A program made the position numbers and the translations under genes. Of a stretch of 22,456 bases of DNA, positions 6,595 through 13,500 are shown one piece after another (the first letter of the stretch is position 1; each line of letters starts with the position of its first letter). The notes under the pieces were generated by a model. That model did not search any database, was not told the origin of the DNA, and saw only the letters and a program-made list of their open reading frames with translations. Source of the stretch: Angelakisella sp. (GTDB lineage Bacteria; Bacillota; Clostridia; Oscillospirales; Ruminococcaceae); NCBI GenBank assembly GCA_022795575.1, contig JAAWGY010000009.1, positions 1-22,456 on the forward strand, in the 5' to 3' direction.

Positions 6595-7014
6595 GTGCTC
6601 ATTGGCCAGTTTGAACATACCATCGACGCCAAGGGCCGCATCAACTTCCCCGCCAAGTTCCGGGAGGACATGGGGGACCGCTTTATCCTTACCAAGGGGC
6701 TGGATAACTGCGTGGCCGTCTATTCCCTGGAGGAGTGGAGGCGCTGGGAGCAAAAGCTTTCCACCCTGCCGGATTCCAAGTCCCGGCAGCTAAAGCGGTT
6801 TTTCTTCGCCAGCGCCACCGATGTGGAGCCGGACAAGCAGGGAAGGATCGTTCTGCCGGCGGTGCTGCGGGAGTACGCAGGGCTGGAAAAGGACGTGGTG
6901 GTCATCGGGGCGTCCGACCGGGCCGAGATTTGGGACGCCAAGCGGTGGGCCGCCGACAACGAGGACCTGACTGCCGACCAGATGGCCGAGCTGATGGACA
7001 GCCTCAACTTTTAA
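6595..7014 (+). CDS. mraZ: Transcriptional regulator MraZ
   Basis: The protein is 139 residues and begins at GTG. MraZ is an AbrB-fold ring-forming DNA-binding protein that controls the dcw operon. The two repeated swapped-hairpin motifs are visible as DAKGR at 11-15 (after EHTI) and DKQGR at 80-84 (before IVLPAVLREY). The frame is open from 6556, but the family starts at M-[LF]-x-G-[EQ]-[FY]-x-H, which fixes GTG 6595. GTGGGG at 6581-6586 serves as the ribosome site with an 8-base gap. A GTG at 6586 would add three residues and is the only serious alternative. It is the first gene of the cluster and sits directly behind its own likely operator. Confidence 0.95.
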   Translation: MLIGQFEHTIDAKGRINFPAKFREDMGDRFILTKGLDNCVAVYSLEEWRRWEQKLSTLPDSKSRQLKRFFFASATDVEPDKQGRIVLPAVLREYAGLEKDVVVIGASDRAEIWDAKRWAADNEDLTADQMAELMDSLNF

Positions 7015-7033
7015 CAGAGAGGGGGAGGAGGCT

Positions 7034-7957
7034 ATGGAGTTTTCCCACATACCGGTCCTCTTCTCCCAGTGTATGGAGGGGCTGAGGATAGACCCGGCAG
7101 GCACCTACATAGACGGCACCGCCGGGGGCGGGGGGCATTCCGCCGGCATTGCCCGGCAGCTTACCACCGGCAGGCTCATCGCCCTGGATAAGGACCCCGA
7201 CGCGGTGGCGGCGGCGGGGGAGCGGCTGGCAGGCCTGCCAGCCCAGGTGGTGCAGAGCGACTTTGCCGAGATCCCCCGGGTGCTGGACCGGCTGGGCATC
7301 GGCCAGGTGGACGGGATCCTGCTGGACCTGGGGGTGTCCTCCCACCAGCTGGATACCCCGGAGCGGGGGTTCTCCTATATGGCGGACGCCCCCCTGGATA
7401 TGCGGATGAGCCAGCAGGGGGCCAGCGCCTACGACCTGGTGAACAGCTGGGACGTCAGCGCCATGGCAAGGGTGCTCCGGGAGTTTGGGGAGGAAAAATA
7501 CGCCCTGCCCATCGCCAAAAAAATCTGCCGGGCCAGGGAGGAAAAGCCGGTGGAAACCACCGGGGAGCTGGTGGAGCTGATCAAGGCCGCCATCCCCCCC
7601 AGCGCACGGTACGAGGGGGGCCACCCCGCCAAGCGGAGCTTTCAGGCCATCCGCATCGCCGTCAACAGCGAGCTGGACAGCCTCTCCCGCTGCCTGGACA
7701 CCGCCTTTGCCCGGCTGGCCCCGGGGGGCAGGTTCGCCGTCATCACCTTCCACTCCCTGGAGGACCGGATGGTAAAGCAGAAGTTTGCCGCCTACTGCAA
7801 GGGCTGTATCTGCCCGCCGGACTTCCCGGTCTGCGTCTGCGGCCATGCCCCGGAGGGGAAGCTTGTCAACAAAAAGCCCATCGAGCCCAGCCCGGAGGAG
7901 CAGCGGGAGAACAGCCGGAGCCGCTCCGCCAAGCTGCGTGTTTTGGAGAAGCTGTAA
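7034..7957 (+). CDS. rsmH: 16S rRNA (cytosine1402-N4)-methyltransferase RsmH
   Basis: The protein is 307 residues. RsmH (formerly MraW) methylates N4 of C1402 in the decoding centre of 16S rRNA. The SAM-binding loop DGTAGGGGHS is at 27-36. GILLDLGVSSHQLD and GFSYMADAPLDMRM are family signatures, as are AFQAIRIAVNSEL-like and FHSLEDRMVK stretches. A Cys-rich CKGCICPPDFPVCVCG segment near 255-270 is common in Clostridial members. GGGGGAGGAG lies immediately upstream of the ATG. It starts 19 bases after mraZ, the standard dcw order. Confidence 0.96.
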   Translation: MEFSHIPVLFSQCMEGLRIDPAGTYIDGTAGGGGHSAGIARQLTTGRLIALDKDPDAVAAAGERLAGLPAQVVQSDFAEIPRVLDRLGIGQVDGILLDLGVSSHQLDTPERGFSYMADAPLDMRMSQQGASAYDLVNSWDVSAMARVLREFGEEKYALPIAKKICRAREEKPVETTGELVELIKAAIPPSARYEGGHPAKRSFQAIRIAVNSELDSLSRCLDTAFARLAPGGRFAVITFHSLEDRMVKQKFAAYCKGCICPPDFPVCVCGHAPEGKLVNKKPIEPSPEEQRENSRSRSAKLRVLEKL

Positions 7958-8010
7958 CGAAAGGGCCGTTAAAAAGGCCGTAAGCACCATGAAAGAACAG
8001 GAGGGCACCT

Positions 8011-8499
8011 ATGCAGAGCACCGCTGCCAGAAGGTTAGAAGAGTACGAATACAGCCGGGAATACCGCGGCGTCCGCAAGGAGGAGCCCCCAAAGCTCCAG
8101 GTAAGGGAGGGGAAAAGGCCCCAGGAGGGGATCTCTCCCCTGCGGCTCCTCCTCTGCTGCGTCCTGCTGGTGGCCCTGATTTCCCTGGCCATCTACAACA
8201 ACATCGTGATGGTGGAGCTGGGGGACCAGCTGAGCGACGCCAAGGCCAAGCTGGAGGAGCTGCAAAGCGAGGCGGTGGTGCTCCAGTCCAAAATGGAGCA
8301 GCAGACCTCTGTACACAATGTGGAGACCTACGCCTCCCAAACGCTGGGGATGGGCCGGGTGGACAAGTACCAGCTTACCTACATCAACATGGGGGGGGAG
8401 GGGGCCATCTACCGCACCGATAAGGCGCCGGACAAGGCGCCCGCCCAGGTTTTCCTCCGGGGCTTTGACAGCCTGCTGGAATACATGAGGCTCAACTGA
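8011..8499 (+). CDS. ftsL: Cell division protein FtsL-like
   Basis: The protein is 162 residues. A charged cytoplasmic N-terminus of about 42 residues precedes one membrane segment at 43-62. A leucine-rich extracytoplasmic coiled coil follows (about 68-100, with phrases such as AKAKLEELQSEAVVLQSKM), then a polar tail. This topology and the position between rsmH and the class B PBP define FtsL, a bitopic protein that with DivIC/FtsB and FtsQ activates FtsW-PBP at the septum. FtsL sequences are poorly conserved, so the name rests on topology and context. AGGAGGG is five bases before the ATG. The 60-residue tail after the coiled coil is longer than in many FtsL proteins. Confidence 0.85.
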   Translation: MQSTAARRLEEYEYSREYRGVRKEEPPKLQVREGKRPQEGISPLRLLLCCVLLVALISLAIYNNIVMVELGDQLSDAKAKLEELQSEAVVLQSKMEQQTSVHNVETYASQTLGMGRVDKYQLTYINMGGEGAIYRTDKAPDKAPAQVFLRGFDSLLEYMRLN

Positions 8500-8512
8500 A
8501 TATATAAGTAGC

Positions 8513-8552
8513 AGAACCTGCTTCGCGTCCCAAAGGAGGCGGGGCAGGTTCT
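8513..8552 (+). repeat. Inverted repeat in the PBP leader
   Basis: AGAACCTGC (8513-8521) is perfectly inverted as GCAGGTTCT (8544-8552). The 22-base loop contains AAAGGAGG (8532-8539), and the 3' arm runs into an in-frame TTG at 8552. There is no U tract, so it is not an intrinsic terminator. Confidence 0.55.
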
Positions 8553-8611
8553 TGGAGAAGAGGAAGGAAAGCGTTTTTTGGGGAAAAGCGGCAGAAAGGG
8601 GGAGATGCCGG

Positions 8612-10852
8612 GTGTCAAATCTGCCGGACAGCAGCTCCAGAAGGAGGCTGCTCATCGTCTGTCTTTGTATTGTGGCGCTGGGCTTTGGCATGGTCGTCTA
8701 CAACCTCTACAAGGTCCAGATTACCCAGGGCGATTTTTACCAGCAGCGGGCCATTGCCCAGCAGCTGCGCACCACCCCCATCACCGCCAACCGGGGGACC
8801 ATCTACGACCGCAACGGCAACACCCTGGCGGTCTCCGCCACCGTATGGACGGTGCTGTTTTCCCCCCACGATATCGACGACGCCGAGGCGGAGATCCTGG
8901 CCGACGGCATGAGCGAGATTTTAGGGGTGGACCGGGAGTTTGTCATCGAAAAGGCCAAAAACAAAAAGAACTATTACCAGATTGTCAAAAAGAAGGTGGA
9001 AAAGGAAACCGCTGACAAGGTCATCGCCTTTGCCGCCGAGCACAAAATCGCCGGAGTCAGCCTCCAGAAGGACAGCAAGCGGTATTACCCCTACGGCAGC
9101 CTTGGCTCCAGCGTGCTGGGCTTTGTCAACGAGGAAAACCAGGGGGCCTATGGCATCGAATCCTACTACAACACCACCCTCAGCGGCACCCCCGGCAAGG
9201 TGGTGGCCGCCAAAAACGCCTGGGGAACCGATATGCCCTTTAGCTACCAGGAGATGTACGACGCCAAGGACGGCCACAGCCTGGTCCTTACCTTAGACGA
9301 AACCATCCAGCATATGCTGGATAAGCATCTGGAGACGGCGGTGGTGGAGCACAAGGTCCGCAACCGCGCCGCCGGCATCATTATGAATGTAAAAAGCGGG
9401 GAGATCCTGGGGATGACCACCAAGCCGGATTTTGACCCCAACGAAGCCTACGAGATCGCCGACCCTGCCGCCAAGGCGGCGGTGGAGGCGCTGCGGGGGG
9501 ACGACGAGGCCTACCAGCAGGCCCTTAACGCCGCCCGGTTTGCCCAGTGGAACAATAAGTGCATCTCCGAGCCCTACGAGCCGGGCTCCGTCTTTAAGAT
9601 TGTCACCCTCTCCACCGGGCTGGAGACAGGGGCGGTGGTGCCGTCCAACCACTTCCACTGCCCCGGCTTTTACATGGTGGGCAATGTCCGCAAGGGCTGC
9701 TGGAAGACGGCGGGCCACGGGGACCAGGACCTGGCCGCGGCGGTGCGAAACTCCTGCAACCCCGCCTTTATGATGGTGGGGCAGCGCATTGGGGCGGAGC
9801 GGTTTTACGACTACTTCAGCAACTTTGGCTTTACCGAAACCACCGGGGTGGACCTGCCGGGGGAGGCTATCGGCTCCTACCACAGCAAAAAGGCGCTCAC
9901 CAACCCCAACGACTACGAAAACTCCCTTACCAGCTGCTCCTTCGGCCAGACCTTTAAGGTGACGCCGTTGCAGCTCATCACCGCGGTTGCGGCGGCGGTA
10001 AACGGCGGCACCCTCTACGAGCCCCATGTGGTCAAGCAGATTTTGGACGCCGAGGGCAACATCGTCCAGAGCATCGAGCCCAACGCCAAGCGGCAGGTGA
10101 TCTCGGCCGAGACCTCCGCCATCGTCTGCCAGATGCTGGAAACGGTGGTGACAGAGGGCTCGGGCAAAAACTCCTACATCCCCGGCTACCGCATTGGCGG
10201 CAAAACCGGCACCTCGGAAAAGATCGACCTGATGAACAAAACCGGGGAGGACCGCAAGGTGCTTTCCTTTGTGGGCATCGCCCCTATGGATGACCCCCAG
10301 ATCGCCTGCCTGGTGCTGCTGGATGAGCCTACCCTGGTCAACGAGTACGGCTCCACCATCGCCGCCCCGGTGGTGGGCTCCATCCTGGCCGACGTGCTGC
10401 CCTACCTGGGGATGGAAAAGGTGTACACCGAGGAGGAGCTGAAGAAGTTAGACGTTTACGTGGAGAACCAGGTGGCGAAGGTGGCCCATGACGCCCAGTC
10501 CGCCTGCACCCGCACCGGGCTGAACGCCCGGATCATCGGCGGCGGCGGCACCGTTGTTTCCCAAATTCCGGCGGCGGGCTCCACCGTCCCCAAGGGCAGC
10601 ACCATTATGCTGTACACCGACGAATCGGCGGAAAGCGACGTGGTGACGGTCCCCGATGTCATCGGCAAGAGCGGCCTGGTGGTGAACCGGCTGGTCCTGA
10701 ACGCCGGGCTTAACATCAAGATTACCGGAGTGGGGATTGAAAACGAAAACGCCGTGGCGGCAAAGCAGACACCGGCGGGGGGGACCGAGGTTCCCCGGGG
10801 GACCGTCGTCACCATCGATTTTGCCGACACCACCCTCCACGACAGCTTTTGA
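8612..10852 (+). CDS. ftsI: Class B penicillin-binding protein with PASTA domains (FtsI/PbpB/SpoVD type)
   Basis: The protein is 746 residues. It is the transpeptidase partner of FtsW at the septum or, if SpoVD-like, in spore cortex synthesis. An N-terminal anchor at about 12-34 follows SSSRRR. The PBP dimerisation region contains RGTIYDRNGN. The active-site motifs are SVFK at 326-329, SCN at 381-383 and KTG at 531-533. Two C-terminal PASTA-like repeats follow (about 610-670 and 675-740). Two repeats favour the PbpB/FtsI type over single-PASTA SpoVD, but the order before murE fits either. GTG 8612 has AAAGGGGGAG seven bases upstream. An upstream in-frame TTG at 8552 would add 20 residues and its ribosome site lies in a hairpin loop. 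Confidence 0.93.
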   Translation: MSNLPDSSSRRRLLIVCLCIVALGFGMVVYNLYKVQITQGDFYQQRAIAQQLRTTPITANRGTIYDRNGNTLAVSATVWTVLFSPHDIDDAEAEILADGMSEILGVDREFVIEKAKNKKNYYQIVKKKVEKETADKVIAFAAEHKIAGVSLQKDSKRYYPYGSLGSSVLGFVNEENQGAYGIESYYNTTLSGTPGKVVAAKNAWGTDMPFSYQEMYDAKDGHSLVLTLDETIQHMLDKHLETAVVEHKVRNRAAGIIMNVKSGEILGMTTKPDFDPNEAYEIADPAAKAAVEALRGDDEAYQQALNAARFAQWNNKCISEPYEPGSVFKIVTLSTGLETGAVVPSNHFHCPGFYMVGNVRKGCWKTAGHGDQDLAAAVRNSCNPAFMMVGQRIGAERFYDYFSNFGFTETTGVDLPGEAIGSYHSKKALTNPNDYENSLTSCSFGQTFKVTPLQLITAVAAAVNGGTLYEPHVVKQILDAEGNIVQSIEPNAKRQVISAETSAIVCQMLETVVTEGSGKNSYIPGYRIGGKTGTSEKIDLMNKTGEDRKVLSFVGIAPMDDPQIACLVLLDEPTLVNEYGSTIAAPVVGSILADVLPYLGMEKVYTEEELKKLDVYVENQVAKVAHDAQSACTRTGLNARIIGGGGTVVSQIPAAGSTVPKGSTIMLYTDESAESDVVTVPDVIGKSGLVVNRLVLNAGLNIKITGVGIENENAVAAKQTPAGGTEVPRGTVVTIDFADTTLHDSF

Positions 10853-10889
10853 ACCACAGCAATGGGAAGGCAGAGAAAGGGATATTGAT

Positions 10890-12350
10890 ATGACACTGAA
10901 GGATTACCTCGATAGCGTCCCCTGCACCCCCCGGATACCGGCGGAGGAGCTGGCAACCATTCCGGCCACCTCTGTCACCAACGATTCCCGCCAGGTGCGG
11001 GAGGGCAGCATCTTTGTCTGTATCCGGGGCGGGCGCTTTGACGGCCACGACAAGGCGGCGGAGGCCCTGGACCACGGCGCCGCCGCGGTGGTGGTGGAGC
11101 GGGACCTGGGCCTCCCCCGGCAGATTTTGGTAGAGAACACCCGGGCCGCCTACGCCCTCCTTTGCCGGAACCACTTCGGCAACCCCGCCCGTCAGCTAAA
11201 GCTGATTGGCATCACCGGCACCAGCGGCAAAACCACCGTGGCCTTTTTGGTCAAAAGCATTCTGCAGCAGGCGGGCAAAAGGGTGGGGCTTATCGGCACC
11301 ATCCACAACGAGATCGGGCCGCTGGAGCTCCCGGCCAAGCACACCACCCCCGACCCCTACCAGCTCCACACCATGCTGGAGCGGATGGCCGAGGCCGGGT
11401 GCCAGTATGTGGTGATGGAGGCGTCCTCCCACGCCCTGGACCAGCACCGGCTGGAGGGCTGCCGCTTTGCCGCCGCCGTTTTTACCAACCTTTCCCAGGA
11501 CCACCTGGACTACCACGGCACCATGGAAAACTACTTTGCCGCCAAAAAAAAGCTTTTTGCCATGGCGGATACCCCGGTGGTGAACCTGGATGACCCCAAG
11601 GGGGCGGAGCTGGCGGAGGAGCTGGGCAAGGGGACTGTCACCTTTTCCATCCAGCGGGACGACGCCACCCTTACCGCCCGCAACATCACCTCGGACGTCC
11701 GGGGCAGCAGTTTCCTGATTGTGGGCAGCCACATCATCCAGCGCACCCGGGTACGGATGCCGGGGCGGTTTTCGGTAAGCAACGCCATGGCGGCGGCGGC
11801 GGCCTGCTACGCCGTGGGCATCTCCCCGGAGGAGATCGCCGCCGGCCTGGCCGCCTGCGCCGGGGTGCCGGGCCGGGCGGAGGTCATCCCCGCCCCGGTG
11901 GAGTACACCGTCATCCGGGACTTTGCCCACGCCCCGGAGGAGCTGGAACAGATCATCACCACCCTGCGGCCCTACAAGGGGAAGGGGCGGCTCATCACCC
12001 TGTTTGGCTGCGCCGGGGACCGGGACCGCACCAAGCGGGCCGCCATGGGGGAGATCACCGCCAAGTACTCCGACCTTGTGATCCTCACCTCCGATAACCC
12101 CCGCACCGAGGACGAGGGCCAGATCATCGATGACACCCGCCCCGGCCTGGAGAAGTACAAGACACCCTACCGGATCATCCCCGACCGGTACGAGGCCATC
12201 GTCTGGGCCCTGGAGCAGGCCCAGAAGGACGACATCCTGCTGCTGGCCGGCAAGGGCCACGAGGACTACCAGGTGCTGCGGGAGGAGACCATCTACTTTG
12301 ACGAGAAGGTGCTGGTGCAGCAGCTGCTGGAGCGGCAGGGGGACGAGTAG
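10890..12350 (+). CDS. murE: UDP-MurNAc-tripeptide synthetase MurE, meso-DAP type
   Basis: The protein is 486 residues. MurE adds the third stem-peptide residue to UDP-MurNAc-L-Ala-D-Glu in the cytoplasm, using ATP. The P-loop GTSGKTT has Lys114. The Mur ligase central domain contains EASSHALDQHRL and FTNLSQDHLDYHG. The C-terminal domain holds DNPR at 402-405, the motif associated with meso-diaminopimelate rather than lysine. AAAGGG lies eight bases before ATG 10890. The frame is open upstream to 10737 inside the PBP gene and that extension was rejected. It starts 37 bases after the PBP and is followed by the two unknown paralogs instead of murF. Confidence 0.96.
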   Translation: MTLKDYLDSVPCTPRIPAEELATIPATSVTNDSRQVREGSIFVCIRGGRFDGHDKAAEALDHGAAAVVVERDLGLPRQILVENTRAAYALLCRNHFGNPARQLKLIGITGTSGKTTVAFLVKSILQQAGKRVGLIGTIHNEIGPLELPAKHTTPDPYQLHTMLERMAEAGCQYVVMEASSHALDQHRLEGCRFAAAVFTNLSQDHLDYHGTMENYFAAKKKLFAMADTPVVNLDDPKGAELAEELGKGTVTFSIQRDDATLTARNITSDVRGSSFLIVGSHIIQRTRVRMPGRFSVSNAMAAAAACYAVGISPEEIAAGLAACAGVPGRAEVIPAPVEYTVIRDFAHAPEELEQIITTLRPYKGKGRLITLFGCAGDRDRTKRAAMGEITAKYSDLVILTSDNPRTEDEGQIIDDTRPGLEKYKTPYRIIPDRYEAIVWALEQAQKDDILLLAGKGHEDYQVLREETIYFDEKVLVQQLLERQGDE

Positions 12351-12360
12351 GGGCCTGACA

Positions 12361-12414
12361 GGAGGGCAGGGAGGTGAAAAAACCGGCACAGAATAAGCGG
12401 CTGCTGTTGGCCGG
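12361..12414 (+). repeat. Direct repeat copy 1, start of paralog A
   Basis: These 54 bases cover the ribosome site, GTG start and first 13 or so codons. They match 12956-13009 at 50 of 54 positions, and the copies lie 595 bases apart. Identity falls sharply beyond the repeat. Confidence 0.85.
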
Positions 12415-12946
12415 CGTAATCTGCCTCGCCCTTGCCGCCGCCGTCTTGGGGCCCGGTCTGTGGGAGGAATACCGGTACAACCACACAAAGCTCCGGGCGG
12501 AGATTATCTATTGCTACTCTGATACTTATATGATGGCGGCGGAACTGGATATGGATGAAAACTTCGGAACCCTCTTTTTCTTCAATTGGCCGGAAAAGCA
12601 TGGGGACGAGAAGGCAAAGCGCCCCGGCTCGATCGTGGTTCTCACCGGGCCGGATTCGATGATGTGCAGTTACCCCGGCCAATACAGCGATGTTTTGGCG
12701 GTAAAGCTGGTGGAGCAGAGGGAGGACTTCATTGCCCGACATTACCACCGGCTGCTGGAAAAGTACCGGGATTATGACTGTGCCGATTCCAGTCAAGACG
12801 ATGACCCGGCGTTGGTCGAAAAAAGAGCGGAGAACCTGAGAATTATTCGCAATGATATCAAGACATTGCCCAATTTGAACAGACAGGAAAAAGAGGGCTT
12901 GTGGTATTTGATTGTAGATTGTAATTTGAAGCATCTCAAAACATGA
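12374..12946 (+). CDS. Membrane-anchored protein of unknown function, paralog A
   Basis: The protein is 190 residues and starts at GTG, with GGAGGG (12361-12366) seven bases upstream. A positively charged N-terminus (MKKPAQNKR) precedes a single membrane segment at about 9-30, with no lipobox. The rest should lie outside the membrane. It carries AEIIYCY (42-48), an LTGPDSMMCSYPGQYS stretch at 90-105, REDFI near 116-120, and a C-terminal LPNLNRQEKEGLWYLI block. The SYPGQ phrase is reminiscent of small secreted Firmicute domains such as DUF3221/YobA, which is a weak hint only. It is a tandem duplicate of the next gene, with about 30 identities in the first 50 residues. Both lie inside the dcw operon between murE and murF, so an envelope role is plausible. 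Bases 12830-12945 are much AT-richer than neighbouring genes. Confidence 0.85.
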   Translation: MKKPAQNKRLLLAGVICLALAAAVLGPGLWEEYRYNHTKLRAEIIYCYSDTYMMAAELDMDENFGTLFFFNWPEKHGDEKAKRPGSIVVLTGPDSMMCSYPGQYSDVLAVKLVEQREDFIARHYHRLLEKYRDYDCADSSQDDDPALVEKRAENLRIIRNDIKTLPNLNRQEKEGLWYLIVDCNLKHLKT

Positions 12947-12955
12947 CCGTAGAAC

Positions 12956-13009
12956 GGAGGGCAGGGAAGTGAAAATTCCGGCACAGAAAAAGCGGCTGCT
13001 GTTGGCCGG
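12956..13009 (+). repeat. Direct repeat copy 2, start of paralog B
   Basis: This is the partner of 12361-12414, differing at four positions. It covers the ribosome site and first codons of the second paralog. Confidence 0.85.
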
Positions 13010-13475
13010 GGCTGTTCTTTTGGGCGCGGCTGTTCTCCTTTTGGGCGGCGCGGCGTGGCGGGAATACCGCAGCAGCCACCATAAGCTGTATGCGGAGATC
13101 ATCTGCTGCTATCCGGATTACAATTCCGTGCTGGCGGCGGACCTGGAGGACCAATTCGGCTGCGTCCTTTTCACCTTCCCTTGGCCGGAGGGGGCCGACC
13201 CGGCATTGAAGCAGCCCGGGATGCTGGTGGAACTCACCGGCCCGGATTTAATGGCCCTCAGCTACCCCGGCCAGTACAGCCCGGTGCGTGCGGTAAAAAA
13301 GACCGGCCAGCGGGAGGATTTTATCGAGAAGTATTACAATACCCTCCAAAAAGAGCTGGAGGAAACGGGCGGTGAAGCGCTGGGGGACAGACTGGCCGGA
13401 CTGCCGGACCTAAACGACGAGGAGAGGGAAGGGCTGCGCTACCTTCTCTTGAACGGACCAAAAGCATCGGACTAA
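12969..13475 (+). CDS. Membrane-anchored protein of unknown function, paralog B
   Basis: The protein is 168 residues and starts at GTG after GGAGGG (12956-12961). It has the same architecture as its upstream neighbour: MKIPAQKKR, a membrane segment at about 9-30, Trp30, AEIICCY at 42-48, LTGPDLMALSYPGQYS at 89-104, REDFIEKYYN near 115-124, and LPDLNDEEREGLRYLL near the end. It is 22 residues shorter, mainly through loss of an acidic insert before the C-terminal block. Its base composition matches the surrounding GC-rich genes, unlike the tail of paralog A. It is 22 bases from paralog A and 25 from murF, so cotranscription is likely. No enzymatic motif was recognised. Confidence 0.85.
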   Translation: MKIPAQKKRLLLAGAVLLGAAVLLLGGAAWREYRSSHHKLYAEIICCYPDYNSVLAADLEDQFGCVLFTFPWPEGADPALKQPGMLVELTGPDLMALSYPGQYSPVRAVKKTGQREDFIEKYYNTLQKELEETGGEALGDRLAGLPDLNDEEREGLRYLLLNGPKASD

Positions 13476-13500
13476 AACAGACAAAGGTGGGAACAACCCA

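Noticed and set aside
8501..8508. TATATAAG just after the ftsL stop as a PBP promoter
   Set aside because: No -35 is suitably placed. TTGACA at 8465-8470 is 30 bases away, too far.
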